A stretch of 42,711 nt of DNA from Planococcus koreensis (lineage in GTDB: Bacteria > Bacillota > Bacilli > Bacillales_A > Planococcaceae). The stretch is from positions 1 through 42,711 of the forward strand of contig NZ_RQII01000027.1 in assembly GCF_004761975.1 (NCBI RefSeq), in the 5' to 3' direction. The notes under the pieces were generated by a model. That model saw nothing but the letters and a program-made list of their open reading frames with translations. It had not been told where the DNA came from and did no database searches. A program made the position numbers and the translations under genes. Below are positions 1 to 7,807 of the stretch, piece after piece (the stretch's first letter is position 1; each line of letters starts with the position of its first letter).

Positions 1-1
1 A

Positions 2-2401
2 AAAAAGGTAGAAGGCACAGATAATAATGTGTTAAATACAATAAAAGCGTTTAATACTTTTAATGGGGAATGGCTCCTAAGAATTATTGGAAGCAAAGGT
101 CATTTTGACCGGGAAAAACTAAGCATTATTTCTGCTATAAAATACGCAATTTCGTATTTTGACCATTCCAATATTCTATGGGTCCCAATTTCTATGGAGG
201 AAATTCTACGAGTAGCTGGAGCCGTAAGTTTGAATAAAAAGGACGGTATTTTTACTGCGAAAAACTTGGGAGTTACCGGCCGTCACAGTGATGATCTTCT
301 ATTAATTGGATTAGAAAGTATAGGAGATGAAGTTTATCTTCATTTCTATCCAGTTGAAGTGAAAATAGGCATTAACAGTAATGATGTAATGAAAAAAGCT
401 CTCGAACAAGCACATCAAACCAAAAAAGTAATTGTAGATGCTTTAACTGGTGAAAAAGGAGAAAGTTTTACAGGGCAGTTTTATAAGAACTTCTTTGTTC
501 AGTTGTTAATTGCAAATGCAAGAAAGCTGGAAATAAGTAAATTGTGGCCGGAGAAAAACTATAATATCTCTGATGCTATGATTGAAAAATTATTGAAAGC
601 GGAATATAAAATTGGACAGCACCTTACACCATTTATTGGTGAAGGCTCGGTTCTCTCATTTAAGAAAGAAGCGCATTTTAGAAGTGTAAGTAAAGAAGAT
701 GATGTTTTAATTATGAATTTACCTGAGCAGGACGGTTACGAAGGTTTGGTTAAATCTATTTCGAATTTATGGGAATGGATTCAACATGAAGAATCTGATT
801 TTATTAAAGAGGAAATGCTTTCTACTCTTTATATGCCTAGAGAAGGGTCTAAAGCTCTCTTAGTCTCCCCGAGCGGAGAGTATAAAGTAGAAGAAGATCA
901 TGCTTATGCCAAGAATTACAATAATAAATCTGGAAATACGGTTAAAATTGATGAATTGGAGAGAGAACCGCAAGGGATTTCTAATGTTAATCCCCATGGT
1001 ATTCATGAGAATAATACTGAACTTAAAAATGAAATCGAATCAATGAAAGGTCCTGAGGTAGAGCCGAAAACAATACAGGAAATAGAAGCAGTTAAAGTTC
1101 CCGAAGTTGAACCTAGCGTAATACTGGAGATCGAACCGGAGAAAGTGAAAGATAGAGAGCTGGAACCAACTCCTCAAATCGTCCCAGAAGAAATTCCAGA
1201 GAAAAAACCGGAACTAGAAGTCAAACCAGAATCTGAGCGTGAGCCAATTCCAAAAATTGAGAAAAACCACAGTATAGACCTCAAAAATATCCGCATTAAA
1301 ATTGGGAAAGTGGAAAATTCCAATAGGGATATTTATTGGGAATTCGGAAATTCTTCGTTGGCAAATCGTCATTTATTAATTTCAGGCGGTTCTGGACAAG
1401 GGAAAACTTATTTTATGCAATGTCTTCTTTTAGAAAAATCCAAACTAGGTCTATCAAGCATTGTCATTGATTACACAGAAGGGTTTCTCCCAAACCAGTT
1501 AGAACCGGAATTTGTTGAATATCTGGGTCCTAAGCTTAAACAAAAAGTAGTTATTAGTGAAAAACTGCCAATTAATCCTTTCAAGAGAAATGTGAGGAAT
1601 ATTGGGGGATTGGAACTTCCGGAATCGAATACTGACATAGCTGAAAGAGTAAAAAGTGTTTTCTCTTCAGTGTATAAGAGTCTGGGCATTCAGCAACAAA
1701 ATGCAATCTACGAAGCTGTAAGAGAAGGAATGGATCAATACGGAGATTCAATGGATTTTAAGAAGCTAAAAGATCTTTTAGAAGATGCGGGAACCAGTTA
1801 TGCAAAAACGGCGCTTTCTCAAATACGGCCTTTAATTGACCGGGATTTGTTTGATTTCAGTGAATCAATTGACTGGAAAAAAATCACTGAGGCTGATGGC
1901 GAAATTTTCATCATCCAATTGACTCTATTCCCTAGAGATGTTCAATTAGTTATCACAGAGTTTATACTATGGGATATTTGGAATTACTCAGTCAGATTTG
2001 GGAGCAAGAATCATCCGCTGCCTGTATTAATGGATGAAGCTCAAAACTTGGACCATACCGAAAAATCACCATCTGCGAGAATTTTGACCGAAGGAAGAAA
2101 GTTCGGTTGGTCAGGCTGGTATGCCACACAATTTTTGAAATCCCAATTAGGCGCAGATGAATTAGCTCGTCTCCAAAATGCTGCTGAAAAAGTTTACTTC
2201 CTTCCGCCGGAGCAAGAACTTTCAAATGTAGCAGCAAGTTTATCGAAAGATAATGGTGAAAAGAAAATATGGGAAGCTAAACTGGCTCATTTGAAAAAGG
2301 GTCAATGTATTGTTCATAGTCCGATTTTAAAAGAAAATGGGGAACTTTCAACCCCGTTGCCAACGGTAGTAAATATTAGTCCGCTTTCAGAAAGAATATA
2401 A
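2..2401 (+). CDS. dptH: DptH, phosphorothioation-dependent restriction ATPase (C-terminal part)
   Basis: The reading frame is open to the left window edge, so the gene starts outside and only about 800 C-terminal residues are visible; the GTG at 29 is internal. The first ~280 residues match my recollection of the DptH body. A long Glu/Pro/Lys-rich linker follows (roughly residues 310-425 counted from position 29). A HerA/FtsK-like ATPase domain comes next, with Walker A GGSGQGKT near residue 452 and Walker B LPVLMDEAQ near 667. DptF, DptG and DptH act with the Dnd proteins to cut DNA lacking phosphorothioate marks. It converges on dndE, and a hairpin lies between them. DptH identity is inferred from the ATPase plus adjacent dndDE; a generic HerA-like ATPase is the alternative. 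Confidence 0.8.
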   Translation, partial: KKVEGTDNNVLNTIKAFNTFNGEWLLRIIGSKGHFDREKLSIISAIKYAISYFDHSNILWVPISMEEILRVAGAVSLNKKDGIFTAKNLGVTGRHSDDLLLIGLESIGDEVYLHFYPVEVKIGINSNDVMKKALEQAHQTKKVIVDALTGEKGESFTGQFYKNFFVQLLIANARKLEISKLWPEKNYNISDAMIEKLLKAEYKIGQHLTPFIGEGSVLSFKKEAHFRSVSKEDDVLIMNLPEQDGYEGLVKSISNLWEWIQHEESDFIKEEMLSTLYMPREGSKALLVSPSGEYKVEEDHAYAKNYNNKSGNTVKIDELEREPQGISNVNPHGIHENNTELKNEIESMKGPEVEPKTIQEIEAVKVPEVEPSVILEIEPEKVKDRELEPTPQIVPEEIPEKKPELEVKPESEREPIPKIEKNHSIDLKNIRIKIGKVENSNRDIYWEFGNSSLANRHLLISGGSGQGKTYFMQCLLLEKSKLGLSSIVIDYTEGFLPNQLEPEFVEYLGPKLKQKVVISEKLPINPFKRNVRNIGGLELPESNTDIAERVKSVFSSVYKSLGIQQQNAIYEAVREGMDQYGDSMDFKKLKDLLEDAGTSYAKTALSQIRPLIDRDLFDFSESIDWKKITEADGEIFIIQLTLFPRDVQLVITEFILWDIWNYSVRFGSKNHPLPVLMDEAQNLDHTEKSPSARILTEGRKFGWSGWYATQFLKSQLGADELARLQNAAEKVYFLPPEQELSNVAASLSKDNGEKKIWEAKLAHLKKGQCIVHSPILKENGELSTPLPTVVNISPLSERI

Positions 2402-2406
2402 AAGAA

Positions 2407-2452
2407 GAGCCCTGCCTAATCTCTGAGAGAGAATTGGCAGGGCTCGTTTTTT
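2407..2452. terminator. Terminator between dptH and dndE
   Basis: Perfect 10-bp arms GAGCCCTGCC (2407-2416) and GGCAGGGCTC (2436-2445) are followed by a T run on the + strand. It starts 6 nt after the dptH stop. The A-rich flank on the other side is weaker, so it clearly serves dptH and possibly dndE. Confidence 0.85.
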
Positions 2453-2813
2453 ATAGTATTAACAAGCGAAGATCTTGCATGGAAGTTTTATTGTCATTTA
2501 AATTCTTCATTATTCTCAACCCGTTTTCGATAAGAATAATCATGTATTTATGCAGTTCATCATCATTTAGAATGCGATCGGCTTTTTGAATAATTAAATG
2601 TTTAAATAAAAGAAAATCTTTTTCTTTAATGATGTTGTCCGGAATTGTCCATCGGTTTCTCGTATCTAATTGTTCATTGAGCAAGTCATTTTCGGCGATG
2701 CCTTTTGCCAAAGCAATATGAACAACCGTCGGCCGATCTAATTCAAGTGCTGCAGTTAATGTATCGAGAATTTCTTTTCCTTCTGCTGAGAGAAGCATTC
2801 TTTTATTAGCCAT
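2451..2813 (-). CDS. dndE: DndE, DNA phosphorothioation protein
   Basis: This is a small soluble protein of about 120 residues, the usual DndE length, lying directly downstream of dndD. DndE is part of the DndCDE complex that replaces a non-bridging oxygen of the DNA backbone with sulfur; it has been reported to bind nicked DNA. The open frame extends to an ATG at 2822 that overlaps the dndD stop. However, GGGAG lies immediately against that ATG and 9 nt before the next one, at 2813, so the start giving MANKRM is preferred. Family membership rests on size, helical Lys/Leu-rich character and context. It is translationally coupled to dndD. Confidence 0.8.
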   Translation of the reverse strand: MANKRMLLSAEGKEILDTLTAALELDRPTVVHIALAKGIAENDLLNEQLDTRNRWTIPDNIIKEKDFLLFKHLIIQKADRILNDDELHKYMIILIENGLRIMKNLNDNKTSMQDLRLLIL

Positions 2814-2818
2814 TACTG

Positions 2819-4834
2819 TCATCTCCCAATAAATTCAAAATATCCATCTCGGATTAAAGTATATTTTTTAGTTTCGTTGTAATCGAGCATGTATTGTTTA
2901 TAAGAATTGGCTTTCATAACATTTACGTAATCTTGTGTAATTTCTGTATCTGTCGACAGAATAATCACTTGGTTACTAAGTTCATTATAGTAATGATTAA
3001 TCAACTGGTTTCGGTGATGACTGTCCAGTCGGCCAAGCGGCGTATCTATTACAACTGGAAGCTCCAGATCTGAAACCTTAATTAATGCCCAGATTAAAGC
3101 AGAAGATATCATTTGCATTTCTCCGGCAGATCGGTCATTAATACTGACTTCCTGCATTTTGTCATTGAATAAACGGACAGTAAAAGTATTGATGTCAAAT
3201 TCTATTTTGCCGAACTCATCTTGCTTACGGAAAAGTTTTAATAACATTTTTGAAAACTCTTCTTTAATAAAATTGGCTTTTAATGTTGTAACATCCGTTA
3301 TATATCGATTTAGGGCTGTAATTACCGAAGTTGTATTCTCCAGTTGAACTTTAAGTTTGCCCATATCTCCGTCATTTCCGGAATTCCGAGTAAGCTTGTT
3401 CATCAAAGTAGTTTTAATATCAGTGTCTCTTTGAATTTTATTGTTAATAGATTTCATCTGTAAAGTTAACTGGCCAACCATCTTGGTCAGACTATCAATC
3501 TTTTCGTTCTCTTCAACAGTGTCTTTGAACTCCGGCGCATTTCTTAATTCAACTTCGGTAGCTTCGAAATCTTGTTCAAGTCTTTCGATTCTATTGATAA
3601 GTTCTGAAATATCTTTTTGGTCCCGGACTGGATAGTTTTGAATTACCTGATAGTCCTTAAATGAGATATCATGAAGCTCTTTTACTTCATTCTCAGGAGT
3701 CACTTTAATTTCATGTTGATTGATCCAAATATCTTCACCGATCTTGTTAATTTGCTCAATTTGTTCAGGTGTAAGAGTTGGAGATATCGGAATATTTAAT
3801 AGCGACTCCATAAATTGACGGTATGGCTTGAGAGATGCTTGTTTGACAACTTTTGCGTTTCTGGCATCTTGTTCAACTTTTAATTGTTTTTTAAGATTTA
3901 AAATATTATTTTTTAAGATAATAGGAACAATACTATCTTTTAATAAGGTATCTAAATTCTTTTTACTCTGGTCAATTTCAGAAATCAATTTCCCCTGACG
4001 TTTTACAATTTCCTCTCTTGAACGGGAATTTTGAGAGAAAATTTTATTGCGTTTTTTTCGTAACTCGTTAATTCTTTCTTCATACTGAATAATTTTTGCC
4101 CGAGTATCTTTCTTTTTAGTGTCTAGGGTAAGTAATGAACTTTGTACTTCTTCTAATTGAGTTTTCAAAGCATGGACTTGGCTGCCTCGTTGAGCTTTAA
4201 TAATTTTTGCTTCAAGATCTGATTTTAAAGCATTCAAATCTTTGAGTAATTGCTTATAAGAATTCATGCCGGTAATTTTGTGAATAGCTTCTTTCATTTC
4301 GGCTTGCTCTTGTCTCACAATAATTTCTTTTACTTCTTCGCCATCGAAAATGAAAAACGGAGAAGCGTAATAAGGCATGATTTTATCGATTAAGCGGTTA
4401 TATTGTTCAATGTTTTGAACTAGATTTTTCTTAGGCATATACATTTTAGGAGACTTGATAGTTACTTCTCTTTCATCCATTGTCATCATTTTATATGCGT
4501 TAAAAAACCATTTTACTTTAATGGTCCATTCTTCACCGGAGTCTGTTTCCAAAACCAGCGATACTGAACATTCTCTGCCACCTTCTCCATAAAATGTATT
4601 ATTAATTACATTTGAAAATACTTTCTTATATTCTTCTTCCGAAACTTCTCTTCTACCATAAAGGACATCTTTAATAGCTTTTAAAATAGTAGTTTTACCT
4701 GCACCATTCAAACCGCCTATTAAAATAATGTTTTTTCCTTCTTTTTCTTTTACCTCAGGAGGAATATATAGATCTACTTGTTGAGTACCGTAATAAGTTT
4801 TATAGTTATCAAAAATTATCTTTTTAAATAGCAT
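2819..4834 (-). CDS. dndD: DndD, SMC/Rad50-like ATPase of DNA phosphorothioation
   Basis: The 671-residue protein has an ABC/SMC architecture. Walker A GGLNGAGKT is at residues 40-48, and a long charged coiled coil fills the middle (about 180-520). The ABC signature region RSAGEMQ is near 568, and Walker B VVIDTP with a following D-loop (GRLDS) is near 594-605. Length and layout match DndD, the ATPase of the sulfur-modification complex, thought to supply nicking or structural energy. The start at 4834 has GGGTG seven nt upstream. It lies 6 nt after the small upstream gene and overlaps dndE by 4 bp at its end if the longer dndE start is used. Neither dndC nor dndB precedes it here. Confidence 0.9.
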   Translation of the reverse strand: MLFKKIIFDNYKTYYGTQQVDLYIPPEVKEKEGKNIILIGGLNGAGKTTILKAIKDVLYGRREVSEEEYKKVFSNVINNTFYGEGGRECSVSLVLETDSGEEWTIKVKWFFNAYKMMTMDEREVTIKSPKMYMPKKNLVQNIEQYNRLIDKIMPYYASPFFIFDGEEVKEIIVRQEQAEMKEAIHKITGMNSYKQLLKDLNALKSDLEAKIIKAQRGSQVHALKTQLEEVQSSLLTLDTKKKDTRAKIIQYEERINELRKKRNKIFSQNSRSREEIVKRQGKLISEIDQSKKNLDTLLKDSIVPIILKNNILNLKKQLKVEQDARNAKVVKQASLKPYRQFMESLLNIPISPTLTPEQIEQINKIGEDIWINQHEIKVTPENEVKELHDISFKDYQVIQNYPVRDQKDISELINRIERLEQDFEATEVELRNAPEFKDTVEENEKIDSLTKMVGQLTLQMKSINNKIQRDTDIKTTLMNKLTRNSGNDGDMGKLKVQLENTTSVITALNRYITDVTTLKANFIKEEFSKMLLKLFRKQDEFGKIEFDINTFTVRLFNDKMQEVSINDRSAGEMQMISSALIWALIKVSDLELPVVIDTPLGRLDSHHRNQLINHYYNELSNQVIILSTDTEITQDYVNVMKANSYKQYMLDYNETKKYTLIRDGYFEFIGR

Positions 4835-4840
4835 TTTTTA

Positions 4841-5032
4841 TCACCCATTTTTTTTAGCGAAATGATAATCTATCAAATCGTCATATTGTTTTACACGCGA
4901 TGCGGCGGATTGAGTTTCATAAGCAAAAGTTTCAGAAGTTCTGAGCAGTTCTTCACCTAAAGCTACTGGCACCTTTTCTGCCATGCATATAGACATCAAT
5001 AAGGCACGTTCTTTCTTTTTAAATTCGGACAT
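4841..5032 (-). CDS. Small Dnd-associated protein, first gene of the dndDE transcript
   Basis: It encodes 63 residues, starts at ATG 5032 with a good AAGGGG site 7 nt upstream, and ends 6 nt before dndD. The protein is helical and charged, with no signal peptide or membrane segment. I recall small proteins of this type annotated as DNA modification system-associated, encoded just before dndD in Gram-positive dnd clusters, but the function is unknown. The tight spacing indicates co-expression with dndD and dndE. A structural accessory or regulator of the Dnd complex is possible; the sequence alone does not decide. Confidence 0.7.
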   Translation of the reverse strand: MSEFKKKERALLMSICMAEKVPVALGEELLRTSETFAYETQSAASRVKQYDDLIDYHFAKKNG

Positions 5033-5078
5033 TTTATTACCCCTTTGTCTATAAAAATGATAAATATGGATTATTTTT

Positions 5079-5087
5079 ACTATAACA
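5079..5087 (-). promoter_or_regulatory. Extended -10 element upstream of the dndDE operon
   Basis: On the minus strand TGTTATAGT is an extended -10 (TGn plus TATAGT) about 47 nt before the first start codon of the operon. No good -35 is seen, which fits an extended -10 promoter. This is a motif call only. Confidence 0.4.
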
Positions 5088-5416
5088 CAACGAAAGTATA
5101 TTTTTAAAATAATTTCATAAGATTAAAGTAATAATCATTTGTAAGAGAAAGTGCATAAATGCACCTAGAGATAAATTGTATTTGCATGACGCTAAAGGCA
5201 ATCCTCTACGATGTATAAGGAATAGCTCTTTCTATAACGAATTACCGGCTTTTAAATGATGCAACAGTGAAAATGAGAATCAGACTGTCTTTAACGGGAA
5301 GAAATAGCTGAGTACAAGCTGCATGCTTATTTTGAAAGAAAAGCAAAGTCGTTAATGTGAAGCGATATGAGTATATGTTTTTAAAATTACCAGTTCAATA
5401 TTTCTTAATACCATAT
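5088..5416. other. AT-rich gap with a 14-bp palindrome
   Basis: No open frame with a ribosome site is seen in this stretch. The only structure noted is GTGCAT-AA-ATGCAC at 5151-5164, two perfect 6-bp arms with a 2-bp spacer, about 65 bp upstream of the putative dnd -10. It could be an operator or simply a remnant. The stretch separates the Dnd genes from the peptidase gene. Confidence 0.4.
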
Positions 5417-5468
5417 AAAAAATAAAAACTGAGTTCTCTTATGAGAGTTCAGGTTTTATTTTTAAAAA
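5417..5468 (-). terminator. Terminator of the S51 peptidase gene
   Basis: An imperfect hairpin, flanked by A-rich sequence on the left and T-rich on the right, lies just beyond the 3' end of the minus-strand peptidase gene. Read on the minus strand, the stem AACCTGAACTCT pairs with the AGAGAACTCAGTT side and is followed by a T-rich run. Confidence 0.6.
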
Positions 5469-5477
5469 TTTTCATAG

Positions 5478-6134
5478 CTAAAACGTCTCATCCATTTTCT
5501 GAATACCTGAGTTGGAAATTAAATATACATTGCCAAGAATATCGATTTTGTCTCCCTTTGTACGCAGGGCGCAATCCTTGTTCGATGCATAAACCTTCAT
5601 TTCTTTCGATAAGAAAGACAGTTCCTCCTGGACCAACGCCATATTGTTTTCGAGATCAAAATGAGACAGGACGGAAAAATCGTTCAAGGCGATTCCATCG
5701 TAAAAAGAGCTTGTTTCTACGTCATAGCCAAAGTTTTTTGAGCAGAGCCATTTGGCAGACATATTGATCGCACCAGCGCTTGCGCCCATGACAATAGCTT
5801 TGCTTTTTTTGATCGGCTCTGCTAATTCATAGTCCATCAAAAACCTATTTTGTTCCATCGTATTTCCACCGAGCAAAAATATAACTGAAGCATTTTCCAG
5901 TAAGCTATGGGCATCTTCCTTCTGCACGTGAAAATTGATCAACTGGTATTCATCAAAGGTGATTCCGGCATGGTCCAGCCACGAACGTTCAGTAGCACCA
6001 TCAGCTTCATCAACGAATGGAGTTGAACTGATCATCACCAGTGATTTTCGATCCGTTATGTCTTCCTGCAACACTTTTTCCAGCTTCTCTGGAAAGAAGT
6101 TGTTGAACCAACCTAAGTAATAATGTGTTTTCAT
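5478..6134 (-). CDS. Peptidase S51 / type 1 glutamine amidotransferase-like protein
   Basis: The 218-residue protein resembles dipeptidase E/cyanophycinase-like serine peptidases of family S51. The nucleophile elbow GASAGA places Ser at about residue 119, LLGGN lies near residue 88, and a His-containing segment LSHFDLENN near 160 would complete the site. A longer frame begins at 6170, but a perfect GGAGG sits 5-6 nt before ATG 6134, so the start giving MKTHYYLGW is chosen. It is probably cytoplasmic, cleaving small Asp-containing or similar peptides; the substrate cannot be read from sequence. It is a single-gene transcript with its own terminator, separated from the Dnd genes by a gene-poor gap. 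Confidence 0.75.
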   Translation of the reverse strand: MKTHYYLGWFNNFFPEKLEKVLQEDITDRKSLVMISSTPFVDEADGATERSWLDHAGITFDEYQLINFHVQKEDAHSLLENASVIFLLGGNTMEQNRFLMDYELAEPIKKSKAIVMGASAGAINMSAKWLCSKNFGYDVETSSFYDGIALNDFSVLSHFDLENNMALVQEELSFLSKEMKVYASNKDCALRTKGDKIDILGNVYLISNSGIQKMDETF

Positions 6135-6210
6135 AAGTACCTCCGGCAGTAAATTATCAATACTAGTCATTTTAGCTTACATCAAATTTCATGCCGAAAC
6201 CTAGTTTACC

Positions 6211-6253
6211 CATAGAAAAAGCCGGTTCGCAATGAACCGGCTTTTTTCTATGG
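6211..6253 (-). terminator. Terminator after gndA
   Basis: AGCCGGTTC (6220-6228) pairs with GAACCGGCT (6234-6242), extended by flanking A and T runs that also pair (CATAGAAAA with TTTTCTATG). It can work in both directions; it lies downstream of the minus-strand gndA. Confidence 0.85.
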
Positions 6254-6285
6254 GATGAACTTTAACGTGTTGGTTGTTGTTTTCC

Positions 6286-7700
6286 CTATTGCTTAGACGA
6301 CCAATCCGTGTGGAAAACGCCTTCTTTGTCTACGCGCTTGTAGGTATGGGCGCCAAAATAATCCCGCTGTGCCTGAATCAGGTTCGCTGGCAATACCGCA
6401 GAGCGGTAGCTGTCGAAATAAGCTAATGCACTTGAAAAGGCGGGTGCCGGAATGCCTTGCTGGATGGCCAAGGCCAGTATTTCGCGAAGGGAAGACTGGT
6501 ATTCTTCGACGATGTCCTTGAAGTATGGATCTACCAATAAGTTAGGTAGTTCGGGATTACAGTCGAACGCCTCTTTGATGTTTTGCAGGAACTGCGCACG
6601 GATGATGCAGCCGCCGCGGAAAATCATGGCGACGTCGCCGTACGGGATGTTCCAGCCGTATTCGACAGAAGCTGCGCGCAATTGTGCGAAGCCTTGGGCG
6701 TACGAACAAATTTTGCTCATGTACAACGCTTTGCGGATCGCTTCGATCAGCTCCTGGGAGGGTCCTGCAGGAAGCTGGGGTTCAGGGCCAGTCAATAACT
6801 GGCTTGCCGCCACGCGCTCGTCCTTGATGGCCGAGATGAAGCGGGCAAAGACCGATTCGGTGACGATCGGCAGGGAGACGCCCAGGTCCAATGCGTTTTG
6901 GCTTGTCCATTTCCCGGTGCCTTTTTGTTCGGCTGCATCGAGCACCTGGTCGAGCAGCGGATTGCCGGTTTCGTCATCTTTTTTGCCAAAATGTCTGCGG
7001 TGATTTCGATGAGGTAACTGTCCAGCTCCCCTTTGTTCCATTCCGCGAAGATGCCGTGCATGTCCTGTGCGCTAAGCCCAAAAGCCTGTTTCATGATGAA
7101 ATACGCTTCGGAAATCAGCTGCATGTCGCCGTACTCGATGCCGTTATGGACCATTTTCACGTAATGGCCGGCACCAAGAGGCCCCATATAGGTGCTGCAG
7201 GGAACGCCGTCCACTTTCGCAGAAATGGCATCGAGTAGTGGCTGGACGTGTCCGTAGGCTTCTTTCGATCCGCCAGGCATAATGGAAGGGCCGTTGCGGG
7301 CGCCTTCTTCGCCGCCTGAAATGCCTGCTCCGATAAAATGAAGGCCGGCTGCTTCAATGGCCGCTGTCCGTCTGTTTGTGTCTTGGAAGAACGAATTTCC
7401 GCCGTCCATCAGGATATCGCCTTTTTCAAGATGAGGAATGAGCGATTCGATGACCGAATCGGTCGTGTCGCCGGCCTGGACCATCATCAAAATTTTGCGG
7501 GGCGTTTCCAGGGAAGAGACGAACTCTTCGATGCTGTAAGCGCCTTGGATGTTTTTTCCCTGCGCCTCTTTAGCGGACAGTTCATCGACCCGCTCTGTCC
7601 AATAATCATAGACCGCTACCGAAAAGCCTTTGCTTTCCATATTCAATGCGAGGTTCGTGCCCATTACGCCTAAACCGATAACACCGATTTGCTGTTTCAT
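6286..7700 (-). pseudogene. gndA: 6-phosphogluconate dehydrogenase, split by a one-base frameshift
   Basis: 6PGDH (EC 1.1.1.44) oxidatively decarboxylates 6-phosphogluconate to ribulose 5-phosphate with NADP+. The N-terminal frame carries the Rossmann motif GVIGLGVMG, the GGNSFF and [12 protein letters not shown] regions and [13 protein letters not shown]. The C-terminal part continues in the -1 frame from KKDDETG through [13 protein letters not shown] to HTDW near the end. The break is at 6978-6984, where the minus strand reads AAAAAAG; one extra base there would restore about 470 residues, the normal length. Start ATG 7700 is chosen because GGAG lies 9 nt before it, whereas the upstream ATG at 7715 abuts its AAGGA. 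Either a sequencing slip, a real mutation, or frameshifting on the heptamer explains it. It follows zwf on the same strand. Confidence 0.85.
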
Positions 7701-7807
7701 AATATTCTGCTCCATTCCTTATGGTGTGTGATACACCGATTTTTTCTATTTCATGTTCTAGTGCTTCGTTTGCAGGTGCCAGTTCCTTAGGGAACCTGGC
7801 ATCCGTG

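Noticed and set aside
29..2401. Complete gene starting at GTG 29
   Set aside because: The frame stays open to the window edge, there is no ribosome site, and DptH is normally much longer.
7721..7745. Terminator between zwf and gndA
   Set aside because: GGTGT/ACACC hairpin with T run is only 5 bp and oriented for the + strand, where no gene ends.
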